IMG/VR virus record: IMGVR_UViG_3300022602_000142
Coordinates: 1 to 51,677 of that record
Direction: 5' to 3' (one strand)
Length of the DNA: 51,677 nucleotides
From: a virus
This document shows positions 15,849-23,715 of the stretch, piece after piece. Positions within the stretch are counted from its first letter, which is position 1; each line of letters opens with the position of its first letter. The notes under the pieces are model-generated. The model searched no databases. It had not been told where the DNA came from and saw nothing but the letters and a program-made list of their open reading frames with translations. Made by a program: the position numbers and the translations under genes.

Positions 15849-17900
15849 CTATTTTGATGTTGCTCTATATACGCCATCCCAATTATCTGGAACATCAGTT
15901 TCCATACGCTCAAGCATTAGTTCATAATACTTGTGTAATTCGCCGTTCCAGCCTTTTGCCAACAAACCATCGTTTTTCATACCATTGATGTAAAACTTGG
16001 CAGTTTTCCAATCGCCTTTACGATATGATAACAGAAACTTCTTATGTTTGTCAAGTGCTAGACTGTCATCAAATGGAGCAACTGTGTAAATTTTTACAGG
16101 TTCGGTTTTACCTTTTACCGCAATTAAATCTAATTCAATAACTGTAAATTCATCACAGACTAATTCTGCTGTTCTTGGCCCGAGGATGATTTTGACTCCA
16201 TAGGGTTTGCTTTGTCCTTCCAATCTACTAGCGAGATTGACACCATCCCCGAGACATGTGTAGTCAAAACGTTGAGTGCTACCCATGTTACCAACAACCA
16301 CTGTATCGGTATTAATGCCAAGACCCATACCAAAAGCAGGCACTCCTTCTTTACTAATTTCTTCATTAAATTTCTCCAAATCTTTTAACATTGCTAGACC
16401 TGTGCGCAATGCGTTTTTAGCATGGTCACTGTCATCAAGTGGAGCGTTCCAAAATGCCATTTGAGCATCACCTATGTATTTGTCTAGTGTGCCGTTATTT
16501 TCTAGTATTTTAGCAGTCATTGCTGTCATGTAACGGTTCATGATTTTTGTTAGACCCTGAACATCTTTGCCATAGTGTTCACTGATTGTAGTAAAGCCAC
16601 GAACATCAGTAAACATAATACTAAGTTCACGACTTTCGCCACCAAGTGCTAATAGTTCAGGGTTCTTTTGTAACTTCTCAACCATTGCAGGGCTGAGATA
16701 TGTGCCAAACTGTTTCTTTATTTGTTGCTTTTGCAGGAATTCGCTAACAAACTTGACACCATAGGCATGGAGTGACACAAGGAGTATCGCTCCAATGGGG
16801 AAAGTGATATCAAATAGTAAAAGATGATTACTAAAAATATAGTGGCTAGCATACGCAATGCCAGTAACAATGATAACAACCGATCCCAAACCCACATATA
16901 CATACCTCGTTAATAGTAATAATACTATACCTAACACCAATATAGCAAGTAATTCGGCGCCGTCAGCATAATCTGGGCGACTAATCACAACACCATTCAT
17001 CATAGTGTTTAATAAATGTGCTTGTAGATAATGTGGATACACTGCGCCAATACTTGTTGGTACTGGGTTACTAATGCCCGCAGCAGTTGGGCCCACAATT
17101 ACTACACCGCCATTGAAATCTTTTGGCAAATGTGACAAACTACTAATATTAAAACTTTGACTGTAATCTACCCAAACACGACCCAAATTATCTGTTGTAA
17201 TAGGACCATATTGAGGTATGCGCATTTTTTCAACGCCAAGTTCATTGAGTTTAATTTGTGTTGTAGTGTCACCACTTGCTACACGCAATATTTCCATAGC
17301 AAGACTTGGATATAAGTTACCATCTACACTTGTAATAAGTGGCATTCTGCGTGTAACACCGTCAACTTCTGACAATGTATTAACTGTACCAATGCCCACA
17401 GCATTTTGTTCAAGTACAGGTATGTTAGCAATAATGCCTGGGTACTTTACAATGCGATCTTGAAAGTCACTGTTGATTACAGCAGTACCAGGTTTTCTTG
17501 GAATATTTTTAGTTTTATCACTTGGCACGTTTACTAGTACAACAGGATGTTGATACATAGCACTTGCTAAAGCACTGTCGCCATTTAATCTATCAGGTTC
17601 ACTAAACATAATGTCTAATACTACTAGACCTGCGTTTCTAGCATATAACTCGTTTACGATTTTGGCATATTCAGTTCGTGGCAATGGCCATTGTCCATAC
17701 TTGTTAAGTGCTTCTTCGTCAATGTTTACGATAGTAATAGGACTATCAATTAACGCACTGGGTTCTTTGTTGGCAATAAGCGTATCAAAGTAACGCAAAC
17801 GTATGCTTTCTACAAAATGTGTATCGATTACTCGTACAGTTAGTACAAGTGCTAATGTGAGTAAGGCAGTCCAAGGACTGAGTAGTATTTTCTTTAACAT
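15849..17900 (-). CDS. CHASE2-domain membrane adenylate cyclase (class III)
   Basis: The 683-aa protein has an N-terminal membrane anchor (about residues 8-25), then a CHASE2 extracytoplasmic sensor (about 30-300, with IVNIDEEAL and GLVVLDIMFSE). Three membrane segments follow (about 315-385), then a class III cyclase domain. Both metal Asp residues (432 in FTDVRGF, 478 in KYIGDAQ), Lys474, the TCLGD Thr548, Asn555 and Arg559 are present, so it should be active and prefers ATP by the Lys/Thr pair. It is the downstream gene of the curli-FecR cluster. CHASE2 cyclases neighbouring FecR proteins are known in bacteria; in a phage this is unusual. Confidence 0.92.
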   Translation of the reverse strand: MLKKILLSPWTALLTLALVLTVRVIDTHFVESIRLRYFDTLIANKEPSALIDSPITIVNIDEEALNKYGQWPLPRTEYAKIVNELYARNAGLVVLDIMFSEPDRLNGDSALASAMYQHPVVLVNVPSDKTKNIPRKPGTAVINSDFQDRIVKYPGIIANIPVLEQNAVGIGTVNTLSEVDGVTRRMPLITSVDGNLYPSLAMEILRVASGDTTTQIKLNELGVEKMRIPQYGPITTDNLGRVWVDYSQSFNISSLSHLPKDFNGGVVIVGPTAAGISNPVPTSIGAVYPHYLQAHLLNTMMNGVVISRPDYADGAELLAILVLGIVLLLLTRYVYVGLGSVVIIVTGIAYASHYIFSNHLLLFDITFPIGAILLVSLHAYGVKFVSEFLQKQQIKKQFGTYLSPAMVEKLQKNPELLALGGESRELSIMFTDVRGFTTISEHYGKDVQGLTKIMNRYMTAMTAKILENNGTLDKYIGDAQMAFWNAPLDDSDHAKNALRTGLAMLKDLEKFNEEISKEGVPAFGMGLGINTDTVVVGNMGSTQRFDYTCLGDGVNLASRLEGQSKPYGVKIILGPRTAELVCDEFTVIELDLIAVKGKTEPVKIYTVAPFDDSLALDKHKKFLLSYRKGDWKTAKFYINGMKNDGLLAKGWNGELHKYYELMLERMETDVPDNWDGVYRATSK

Positions 17901-17910
17901 GATCGCAGCC

Positions 17911-18483
17911 TTAATGTCTAATATAACTATAACTACCGCAAATAAGGCAACTTATAGTCATGCTGCCACTGTTACTTACTGTAGGATTGTCCTGTATTAC
18001 AGTAACTGTTGCACCGCTGCTTCCATTGAGTGTTAGACTAAAACTTTTATCTGCTCCTGAATTTCCACTCTGTGTAACATTAACTGTATTAGCACTATTT
18101 AGCGTTCCTGCTGTAGTTGACAGTATGAAGGTGTTGTTACTTGCTCCTGATTGAGTGACACTAATGCCATTGGCATCACCGACAACGCCATTGATTTTTG
18201 CTACATTATTGCCTGAGCCACCTTGTATAACATTAAATGTATTGTTAATACCACTTTGTAAATCTATGCCAGCAATCAATGATCCAGTACCATTTTGTGT
18301 GACAGTAAACGAATTGCCGTCAACCGGGCTCATAAAGCCAGCAGTGATTTTGATATAGTCACCGCTATATTCTTGACTGACATTATATGTGTTATTGTCA
18401 CCAACCTGATTGATATAGATGTTTGGGTTATTCTGAGCAAAACAAGTTAATGGAAACAATAATAGTAATAGTAAGTATTTCAT
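17911..18483 (-). CDS. Curlin-repeat secreted protein
   Basis: The 190-aa protein starts with a signal peptide (MKYLLLLLLFPLTCFA). It then has about six imperfect repeats built on N-x-(V/I)-x-Q-x-G-x-x-N, for example NTFNVIQGGSGNN and NTVNVTQSGNSG, the pattern of curli subunits CsgA/CsgB. It ends with a pair of Cys residues (ISCLICG). It would be exported by Sec and then by the CsgG pore, forming amyloid-like fibres. It starts on the FecR stop (TAATG). A second curlin-like gene lies at 19622. Confidence 0.8.
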   Translation of the reverse strand: MKYLLLLLLFPLTCFAQNNPNIYINQVGDNNTYNVSQEYSGDYIKITAGFMSPVDGNSFTVTQNGTGSLIAGIDLQSGINNTFNVIQGGSGNNVAKINGVVGDANGISVTQSGASNNTFILSTTAGTLNSANTVNVTQSGNSGADKSFSLTLNGSSGATVTVIQDNPTVSNSGSMTISCLICGSYSYIRH

Positions 18484-19613
18484 TAGTTTTGCCTCAATAT
18501 AATTGTACTACTTTTGCCGTCATTGACACGGTTCTTAATAGTCACGCCATTTTCAATCATTGTTATTGTAACACGATCTTGCGTTGTGGTAGTAACACTT
18601 TGGACATCGCTGCCGTCATCACGACTTAATGTTACATTTATTGGGGTGACTAATTTAGTCACATTACTACTTGGAAACCAATCTGGCAATAATTGATTTT
18701 CTGGATTTAACATATTAGATAATAATGCTGCTGCGTCCATACGTAACTGCTCACTTAATATATGAAAGATATCATCTAAAAAGTTTTGCTGTAACAATGA
18801 AATAGCCAATGGATCATCACCCAATGGATTATAATTTGCTAGTTCATTTTTTAAGAAATCTTGTTTAAGATAATCAATATCTAACATGTCACCATTTTGT
18901 CTAATTACATTGGTGTCTTTGCTAACTTCCTGTTGTTTGAATTCTTTGGGTGGGCTAACGATCAATAAGTTATTAATCTGATTAGGATTCAAATTAAGTA
19001 CAACAGGTTTACTGGGAGCAAGTTGTCTACTAACAACTTTTGTACCCATAAAGGGTTTATCTAATGTAACGCTACCTGCGTCATTATAAACATCAATAAC
19101 ACCTGTCTTACAATCGGTTTCTACATTAATATAGTTTGCAGGACAACTTGGCAATAGTATAATACTACTCTCGCCAAACTCATCTACAACTGCGCTGAAA
19201 TCTGTACCACGAACTGCCACAGTGGCTGCGGGTGTGTTAATGTTCACACTGTTAGGATTGTTATGTGCTATAGCGCCACTAGCATAGCGTACTGTGCCAG
19301 CAGCAAACTTTAATCCTAGTTTGTTGGGAGTTTTACCTTTGGGATCATAAACAAAATCATCAATAACAAGTTTGCTATTTTCATTGACTTGTACTTTAGT
19401 ATCATCAACAAATGTAATATCGGCAATGCCTAATGTTGTTTTGATTGTGTCGTTCATTTCAACGCCAGTACCTTTAGTACCTTGTAATGTATTTTTGTCA
19501 CGAACGATTTGTGGAACTGTTTTAACTTGATTTGTAATACTACCCACACTAGCATAAGTGTGGGGTGAGAATATCAATAATAATAAACCCAACCCCACAT
19601 ATCTTTTAGTCAT
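18483..19613 (-). CDS. Secreted FecR-domain protein
   Basis: The 376-aa protein has a signal peptide (to about residue 21, HTYA). It then carries a FecR domain: GVEMNDTIKTTLG, ADITFVDDTKVQVNENS, AGTVRYASGAI and NINTPAATVAVRGTDFSAVV. The last is the typical end of that domain. The C-terminal 180 residues are of unknown type. Standalone periplasmic FecR proteins next to CHASE2 sensors are thought to act in signal detection. Here it lies between two curlin genes, suggesting it senses or anchors the fibre. Confidence 0.85.
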   Translation of the reverse strand: MTKRYVGLGLLLLIFSPHTYASVGSITNQVKTVPQIVRDKNTLQGTKGTGVEMNDTIKTTLGIADITFVDDTKVQVNENSKLVIDDFVYDPKGKTPNKLGLKFAAGTVRYASGAIAHNNPNSVNINTPAATVAVRGTDFSAVVDEFGESSIILLPSCPANYINVETDCKTGVIDVYNDAGSVTLDKPFMGTKVVSRQLAPSKPVVLNLNPNQINNLLIVSPPKEFKQQEVSKDTNVIRQNGDMLDIDYLKQDFLKNELANYNPLGDDPLAISLLQQNFLDDIFHILSEQLRMDAAALLSNMLNPENQLLPDWFPSSNVTKLVTPINVTLSRDDGSDVQSVTTTTQDRVTITMIENGVTIKNRVNDGKSSTIILRQN

Positions 19614-19621
19614 TATAACCT

Positions 19622-20479
19622 CTAGTGTGTATTCGAACTAATGGTAAATGTATTACCGCTGCCCGTACTGTGTAAGTTTATAGTACTATTAAAACTAGTA
19701 CCTAACTGTGTAATGTTTGCGATGTTACTACTACCAGTTAAACTAATTACAAAGGTATGCCCTCCTGAACCTGTACCTCCTTCTTGATCTAATGTTACTT
19801 CGTTGCTTGCGCCTACAATTGTAATACTTGCTGACCCATTGTCATCAGTGGTAGCACTAGTTGTGCCACTTAGATTTACCGCAGTAAGACCTATAGCACT
19901 TCCACCTATACCTTGATTGACAACTACACTGTTATTACCACCACCTGAGATGTCAATATTTTGTGTTATATTGCTACCATTGATAGTAGATATCACACTG
20001 TTATATGAACCACCTGCAGTTGTAATTGTACTGCTGTTCTGACTACCAAGCATAAAGAATTTTAACAGTGAATAATTACCTGTTAATGTAGCAGATAAGT
20101 TATTGCTTTCGCTTTGACCAGTACCGTCGCCGTTACTGTCAATAATCGCATTGCCATTATTACCTGTTAAACTATAGGTGTAATTATTACCATTGCTAAC
20201 TCCATTTGCTGTAGTTGTAGCAATACCCATGCTTAATGTATTACCTGTACCAACTTGGTTTATTGTAACATTATTGTTGTCGCCATTAATAATCGCAGGA
20301 TTGGTACTACCATTACCTGCTCCTGGCAACCCTTGTAAAATATTACCCGCACCATCTTGGTTTACACTTACAGTAGCATTGCTACCAGTTTGACTGATAT
20401 AAATGCTGTTATCTCCTGCAACTGCTGTAACAGTTATTAATAATCCTAAAACTAAGGCCATTAATTTACTGAACTTCAT
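19622..20479 (-). CDS. Curlin-repeat secreted protein, second copy
   Basis: The 285-aa protein has a signal peptide (about residues 1-22, ending AVAG). It then has curlin-type repeats such as NSIYISQTGSNATVSVNQDG, NNVTINQVGTGN, NSVVVNQGIGG and NIANITQLGTS, separated by longer Asn/Gly/Ser/Thr insertions. It is larger and less regular than the 17911 protein, so one may act as nucleator and the other as main subunit by analogy with CsgB/CsgA. It lies 1 nt downstream of csgG. Confidence 0.8.
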   Translation of the reverse strand: MKFSKLMALVLGLLITVTAVAGDNSIYISQTGSNATVSVNQDGAGNILQGLPGAGNGSTNPAIINGDNNNVTINQVGTGNTLSMGIATTTANGVSNGNNYTYSLTGNNGNAIIDSNGDGTGQSESNNLSATLTGNYSLLKFFMLGSQNSSTITTAGGSYNSVISTINGSNITQNIDISGGGNNSVVVNQGIGGSAIGLTAVNLSGTTSATTDDNGSASITIVGASNEVTLDQEGGTGSGGHTFVISLTGSSNIANITQLGTSFNSTINLHSTGSGNTFTISSNTH

Positions 20480-20480
20480 T

Positions 20481-21344
20481 TTATTTTTCCCCAGACACTT
20501 TATTATTGTTATTGGTTGTGTCTACATTTTTATTCCACCAAGATTCTTCAGGGGGTGGCATTGGATATTTGAAATCCCAAATCCCTTTATGTTCACCCTC
20601 TTTTATCAACTCTACAACAGCAGCCTCGATTGCGGTCTTAACTGCTAATGTTCCTGGCTCGTTTATTGTCAAGCCAGTTTCCAACTCAAACGACTGTGTT
20701 CCCTCTCTGAAGAATCTTAAGACAGCAACACTATCTGCCGTTGAGTATATTGTCTTAGTAACTGTAACTGCTACTAAGACTTTACCTGTAGCAACACTTA
20801 CTGCTCTGAGACTAATAACTACTATGTCCTTACTGTACTGTGTACTAGGACCAATGCCTAACCAACGATATGCGTAGCCACCACTTACTGTGCTGCTATC
20901 ATATCCTACAATACCACCTTCTAATATTATTCCTGCGAATAGCATTGGCGGCAATTGTTGAGCATCTTTACCTTCATAAGCATCACGCATTTGTTTAATA
21001 ATGGTGCGCTCTTTAATTAAGTCATCAACATTTGTTCTTTCTACCACATCGAACCATTGACCTTTGCCTACATTTTGTAATGCTTGTATTAAGAATGGTT
21101 CTGCACCTTGTGTAACAGCACTGCTAAAACTAGCATATGTGCCACTGTTTCTGCGTTGACCTGTTAAATCTGTAAATTTATAAACACTTACTATAACTTT
21201 AGGACTTGCTGGAGGAGGTATAATATCAAACTCACGCTGCAACCTATTAGGAGCGACAGTAGGCAATTCCTCTTTAAACATTTTCTGTTGTAACGCACAT
21301 CCAGTTAATGATAGCGTTAGTAATAATATTAATAACTTTTTCAT
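20481..21344 (-). CDS. csgG: Curli secretion lipoprotein CsgG
   Basis: The 287-aa protein has a lipoprotein signal with LTGC (Cys16 becomes the lipidated residue) and the CsgG body. KVIVSVYKFTDLTGQRR is followed by QNVGKGQWFDVVER, GIILEGGIVGYDS and the SVATGKVLVAVTVTKTIYS strand of the pore. CsgG forms the nonameric outer-membrane channel for curli subunits and requires a Gram-negative outer membrane. It overlaps csgF by ATGA. No csgE or csgD is seen in the window. Confidence 0.93.
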   Translation of the reverse strand: MKKLLILLLTLSLTGCALQQKMFKEELPTVAPNRLQREFDIIPPPASPKVIVSVYKFTDLTGQRRNSGTYASFSSAVTQGAEPFLIQALQNVGKGQWFDVVERTNVDDLIKERTIIKQMRDAYEGKDAQQLPPMLFAGIILEGGIVGYDSSTVSGGYAYRWLGIGPSTQYSKDIVVISLRAVSVATGKVLVAVTVTKTIYSTADSVAVLRFFREGTQSFELETGLTINEPGTLAVKTAIEAAVVELIKEGEHKGIWDFKYPMPPPEESWWNKNVDTTNNNNKVSGEK

Positions 21345-21817
21345 GGACCTGTTCCACTTCCTGTTATATTAAATGTGCCTAATGGTACAGTAATTGTTGT
21401 TGTGTTGCCTAAACTATCAGTAATGGTTAATTGAATATTACCGCCAGTGTTTTGCCAAAAGATTGTATTGCCTTGGAAACTAAATGTGCCACTTGTAGCA
21501 CTGCCACCTGCAAACATAGCAGTGGCTAAGTTTTGACTAACTTGTGCTAGTATTCTACTTTCTAAGTTGGCTAGGAATTCGTTTAATGGTGTGTTTTTAG
21601 CATCGTTGATGGCTTGTTGTTGAGCAGCCAATAATGCTTGTTGTATTGCTTGTTGGCGTGTGTATTCTTCGTTCTCAATTGTTAGAACATAGGTGCCGTA
21701 ATTCTGCCCATTAAAACTCGGACTTTTAAATTGAAAGTCTGGCAGTGGCGCACTGTTACTTCTTGTCACTACCCCCAGTAGTAGCAGGAACACTAGTGCT
21801 TGTGTTAGTTTTCTCAT
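21341..21817 (-). CDS. csgF: Curli assembly protein CsgF
   Basis: This 158-aa protein has a signal peptide (to about residue 23). Its mature N terminus, DFQFKSPSFNGQNYG, matches the CsgF segment that inserts into the CsgG pore. A Gln/Ala-rich helix (QQALLAAQQQAIND) and a beta-rich tail follow, giving the usual CsgF size. It is coupled to csgG. AAGGA precedes ATG 21817. Confidence 0.85.
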   Translation of the reverse strand: MRKLTQALVFLLLLGVVTRSNSAPLPDFQFKSPSFNGQNYGTYVLTIENEEYTRQQAIQQALLAAQQQAINDAKNTPLNEFLANLESRILAQVSQNLATAMFAGGSATSGTFSFQGNTIFWQNTGGNIQLTITDSLGNTTTITVPLGTFNITGSGTGP

Positions 21818-21896
21818 CTTTCTTTTCCTTGTTCTTTTCGCTGCTCCACTCTAATTCAAGCAAGAGCACTTTTAAGACTTCTAGTTTTAATTTCAT
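21756..21896 (-). CDS. Possible small ORF overlapping csgF (46 aa)
   Basis: ATG 21896 lies 2 nt after the stop of the 103-aa membrane protein and the frame runs into csgF for 62 nt. It encodes a Leu-rich helix followed by a Lys/Glu tail and a Ser/Thr end. It fills an otherwise empty 81-nt gap and keeps the operon's spacing, but the overlap is long and no family is recognised. Confidence 0.35.
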   Translation of the reverse strand: MKLKLEVLKVLLLELEWSSEKNKEKKDEKTNTSTSVPATTGGSDKK

Positions 21897-21898
21897 GT

Positions 21899-22210
21899 TC
21901 ATTTACTATCAACCTTAACTTTTTCTTTACCACCTTTACCCTGCGCTTTGTTTCTCAATTCTTGTGCGTCACGCAGTATAATAGTAGTATCTAACTTTTG
22001 TTGTAGTCTAATAATATCATTATCCAACATTCTAATTCTGTCAATCAAAGCGATTAGTGTAATGTTACTTTCTTTAAGCACATTCTCAATGTGATTAGTA
22101 ATATAGTTCCATATAAACCATACTAAGTAAAGCAACATAACACTTGATACAATAGGAAAGCCATATTGACTTATTAAATCACCTATTTTTGCTAATGCTT
22201 GTGCTTCCAT
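21899..22210 (-). CDS. Holin-like (UviB/BhlA-type) small membrane protein (103 aa)
   Basis: One N-terminal membrane segment (about residues 15-36, YGFPIVSSVMLLYLVWFIW) is followed by a coiled-coil and a lysine-rich tail. This is the layout of UviB/BhlA-type holin-like proteins. The 93-aa gene at 22383 has the same layout and the same GFPI(V/A)S start to the membrane helix, so the two are probably paralogues. Position next to curli genes could mean a lysis role or a role in moving curli subunits. Confidence 0.55.
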   Translation of the reverse strand: MEAQALAKIGDLISQYGFPIVSSVMLLYLVWFIWNYITNHIENVLKESNITLIALIDRIRMLDNDIIRLQQKLDTTIILRDAQELRNKAQGKGGKEKVKVDSK

Positions 22211-22399
22211 TTACCACGTCACTTTAATCAAATTAACTATTCCATCTACAATCTTGACAACGAATTGCTCATCTTCTTTGACATTAAGTTCTTCTGCTGT
22301 TAACTTCTTGTCAAATACTATGTTGTGCCCTTCGGTCAAGGAAAACTTATACTTGAAAGTAATATCTTCTGATTCCATAGGTTTAGTCTCGTCTTGCAT
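22211..22399 (-). CDS. Small hypothetical protein between two holin-like genes
   Basis: No family recognised. The sequence is a short beta-rich domain (ITFKYKFSLTEGHNIVF, then EQFVVKIVDGIVNLIKV). The start is uncertain: ATG at 22399 has AAGG close upstream, while 22411 and 22378 are alternatives. The upstream TTG is unlikely. It ends one base before the 103-aa gene begins. Confidence 0.5.
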   Translation of the reverse strand: MQDETKPMESEDITFKYKFSLTEGHNIVFDKKLTAEELNVKEDEQFVVKIVDGIVNLIKVTW

Positions 22400-22664
22400 C
22401 GACCTTACCATCTGCTCTAGCGATGCGATCAATGTCTGGTTTAAGTCCTAACAAATTGCTGATAGTCATATCAACACGAATTACATCATTGTTCATGGTT
22501 TTAACACGATTGTCTAATGCTGTAATTATACCCTTTAACCCCATAACCTTGTCACTTACCCCTTTAAGTATGTACTTTACACTTAAAAAGATAAAGAATC
22601 CACTAAGCATGGCACTTGCGATTGGAAATCCTACCTTACCTATTAAATCAAATACTGCTTCCAT
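22383..22664 (-). CDS. Holin-like (UviB/BhlA-type) small membrane protein (93 aa)
   Basis: An N-terminal membrane helix (GFPIASAMLSGFFIFLSVKYI) precedes an amphipathic helix with alternating Ile/Val and charged residues and a basic tail. It is the first gene of the curli transcript behind a GCTAAATA box and has AGGTG before its ATG. Same layout as the 21899 gene. Confidence 0.55.
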   Translation of the reverse strand: MEAVFDLIGKVGFPIASAMLSGFFIFLSVKYILKGVSDKVMGLKGIITALDNRVKTMNNDVIRVDMTISNLLGLKPDIDRIARADGKVDARRD

Positions 22665-22680
22665 TAGTCACCTATATAGC

Positions 22681-22705
22681 AGTAAGCCTCATATAGAGGC
22701 CTACT
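22681..22705. other. Hairpin at the predicted 5' end of the curli transcript
   Basis: AGTAAGCCTC and GAGGCCTACT form a 10-bp stem (one G-U) around the 5-nt loop ATATA. On the minus strand it begins within 1 nt of the start predicted from the GCTAAATA box and has no T-run after it. A 5'-stabilising mRNA hairpin is therefore likelier than a terminator. Confidence 0.5.
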
Positions 22706-22709
22706 GATA

Positions 22710-22717
22710 TATTTAGC
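22710..22717 (-). promoter_or_regulatory. Late-promoter-like box GCTAAATA for the curli operon
   Basis: CTAAATA variants of the T4 box also precede the Dps-like (26800) and glycosyltransferase (36721) genes. Predicted start about 22704, leader about 40 nt with AGGTG. Confidence 0.5.
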
Positions 22718-22745
22718 GTTTTTGGGTTGTTTTAATGTGACGATA

Positions 22746-23114
22746 TTATCTATCGTAAATGCTAGGTTCGCTTAACGGACTGTAATGTTGATGTAATGCT
22801 TTTTTGAAATGCTCTAAATCTTTAATAGCCATGTTTTGCATTTCTTCACGATCATTTGGCTTTAATGAAAGATATTTTTGTAAAAATCTACGTGTTACTG
22901 ATAATGGAATTTGGTGTTTAGTTCCATCTTTAAACTTTACCGAATAGTCACCATCGGTATCCAATGCTTTACGCAACTGCATTATAATATGCGGCACGCT
23001 ATCACTTTCAGGATCTTCTGAATGATCTGGTGTTTCTTCCCAATCTAAAGCACCTTTAGTAACTTCTTTGGGTTTTCGGGTTTTCTTTTCAATTAAAAAT
23101 TCTGTGCTTTTCAT
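22746..23114 (-). CDS. Putative capsid-targeted late protein (122 aa)
   Basis: Start placed at ATG 23114, which gives MKSTEFLIE|KKTRK, very close to the T4 internal-protein leader MKTYQEFIAE|A. The remaining 113 residues are acidic, then basic (SVTRRFLQKYLSL) and unrecognised. The ATG lies 5 nt after an AATAAATA box, so the predicted transcript starts on the ATG. Confidence 0.6.
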   Translation of the reverse strand: MKSTEFLIEKKTRKPKEVTKGALDWEETPDHSEDPESDSVPHIIMQLRKALDTDGDYSVKFKDGTKHQIPLSVTRRFLQKYLSLKPNDREEMQNMAIKDLEHFKKALHQHYSPLSEPSIYDR

Positions 23115-23118
23115 AATA

Positions 23119-23715
23119 CTATTTATTAAAAATACTCCATTCTGTGTAACATACTTCTCTTGAGACTGGCGCACCTCGAACTAATTGATCTACACAATGT
23201 CCAAATGCGTTATTGTGTATTATAACACTATTAGCATAGCAAGGAAAGGTAATTCCATAATTATTGGGTGAATTGCATACGCGCAGTCTACCATCGTATA
23301 ATTTATCGTATTCACTGTCCCAAAAACTATGATGATAAAACACTGCTACCCAAAATTTATTGACATCATTAGTTGGGGGCAATGGATGGTGTTTATGCCA
23401 GTGAACCCCATTATATCGATTATTAACTAACATGTTAAAGTTAGTCATACTAGCATTTAAATTTAAATTTAAAAAAAAGTTTTTTATAATTTTTGCATAT
23501 GACACAAAATCTATGCCTATGTGTGGCTCCCAACTGTCTAAGTCTTTCCAATTTTTTATTCTATAAAAAACTTTTTCATTTGATGTTATATTGGGACCAG
23601 TAAAGTCGTATATTTTTTGTTTGGAAATTTGTAAATTTGAAAATAAATCTTGATCTAACACATCAAGAATTTGAAATATTTTATGATCATCTAGTGTATG
23701 TTCAATTATTTCCAT
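23119..23715 (-). CDS. 2-oxoglutarate/Fe(II) oxygenase-like protein
   Basis: The 198-aa protein has a cupin-like core: HWHKHHP (His105/His107), then WVAVFYHHSFW, DGRLRV and a distal IIHNNAFGHCVDQL block with His173. SREVCYTEW follows, with Arg186 in the 2OG-carboxylate position. This fits phage 2OG-Fe(II) oxygenases of the prolyl-hydroxylase type. It overlaps the YafQ-like gene by 10 nt, and its last codons contain the AATAAATA box of the next gene. Target unknown. Confidence 0.55.
   Translation of the reverse strand: MEIIEHTLDDHKIFQILDVLDQDLFSNLQISKQKIYDFTGPNITSNEKVFYRIKNWKDLDSWEPHIGIDFVSYAKIIKNFFLNLNLNASMTNFNMLVNNRYNGVHWHKHHPLPPTNDVNKFWVAVFYHHSFWDSEYDKLYDGRLRVCNSPNNYGITFPCYANSVIIHNNAFGHCVDQLVRGAPVSREVCYTEWSIFNK
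23120..23127 (-). promoter_or_regulatory. T4-type late box AATAAATA
   Basis: The box sits in the last codons (Asn-Lys-stop) of the 23119 gene. Five nt (GTATT) separate it from ATG 23114, which places the predicted first transcribed base on the A of ATG. Confidence 0.6.

Noticed and set aside
15849-22664. Host (bacterial) contamination or chimeric assembly as source of the curli genes
   Set aside because: The genes have the same A+T-rich style, tight overlaps and T4-like box structure as the flanking phage genes, with phage genes on both sides. Read coverage would be the decisive test.
22681-22705. Hairpin as a rho-independent terminator
   Set aside because: No T-run follows on either strand and it sits directly after a promoter-like box at the 5' end of the curli operon.
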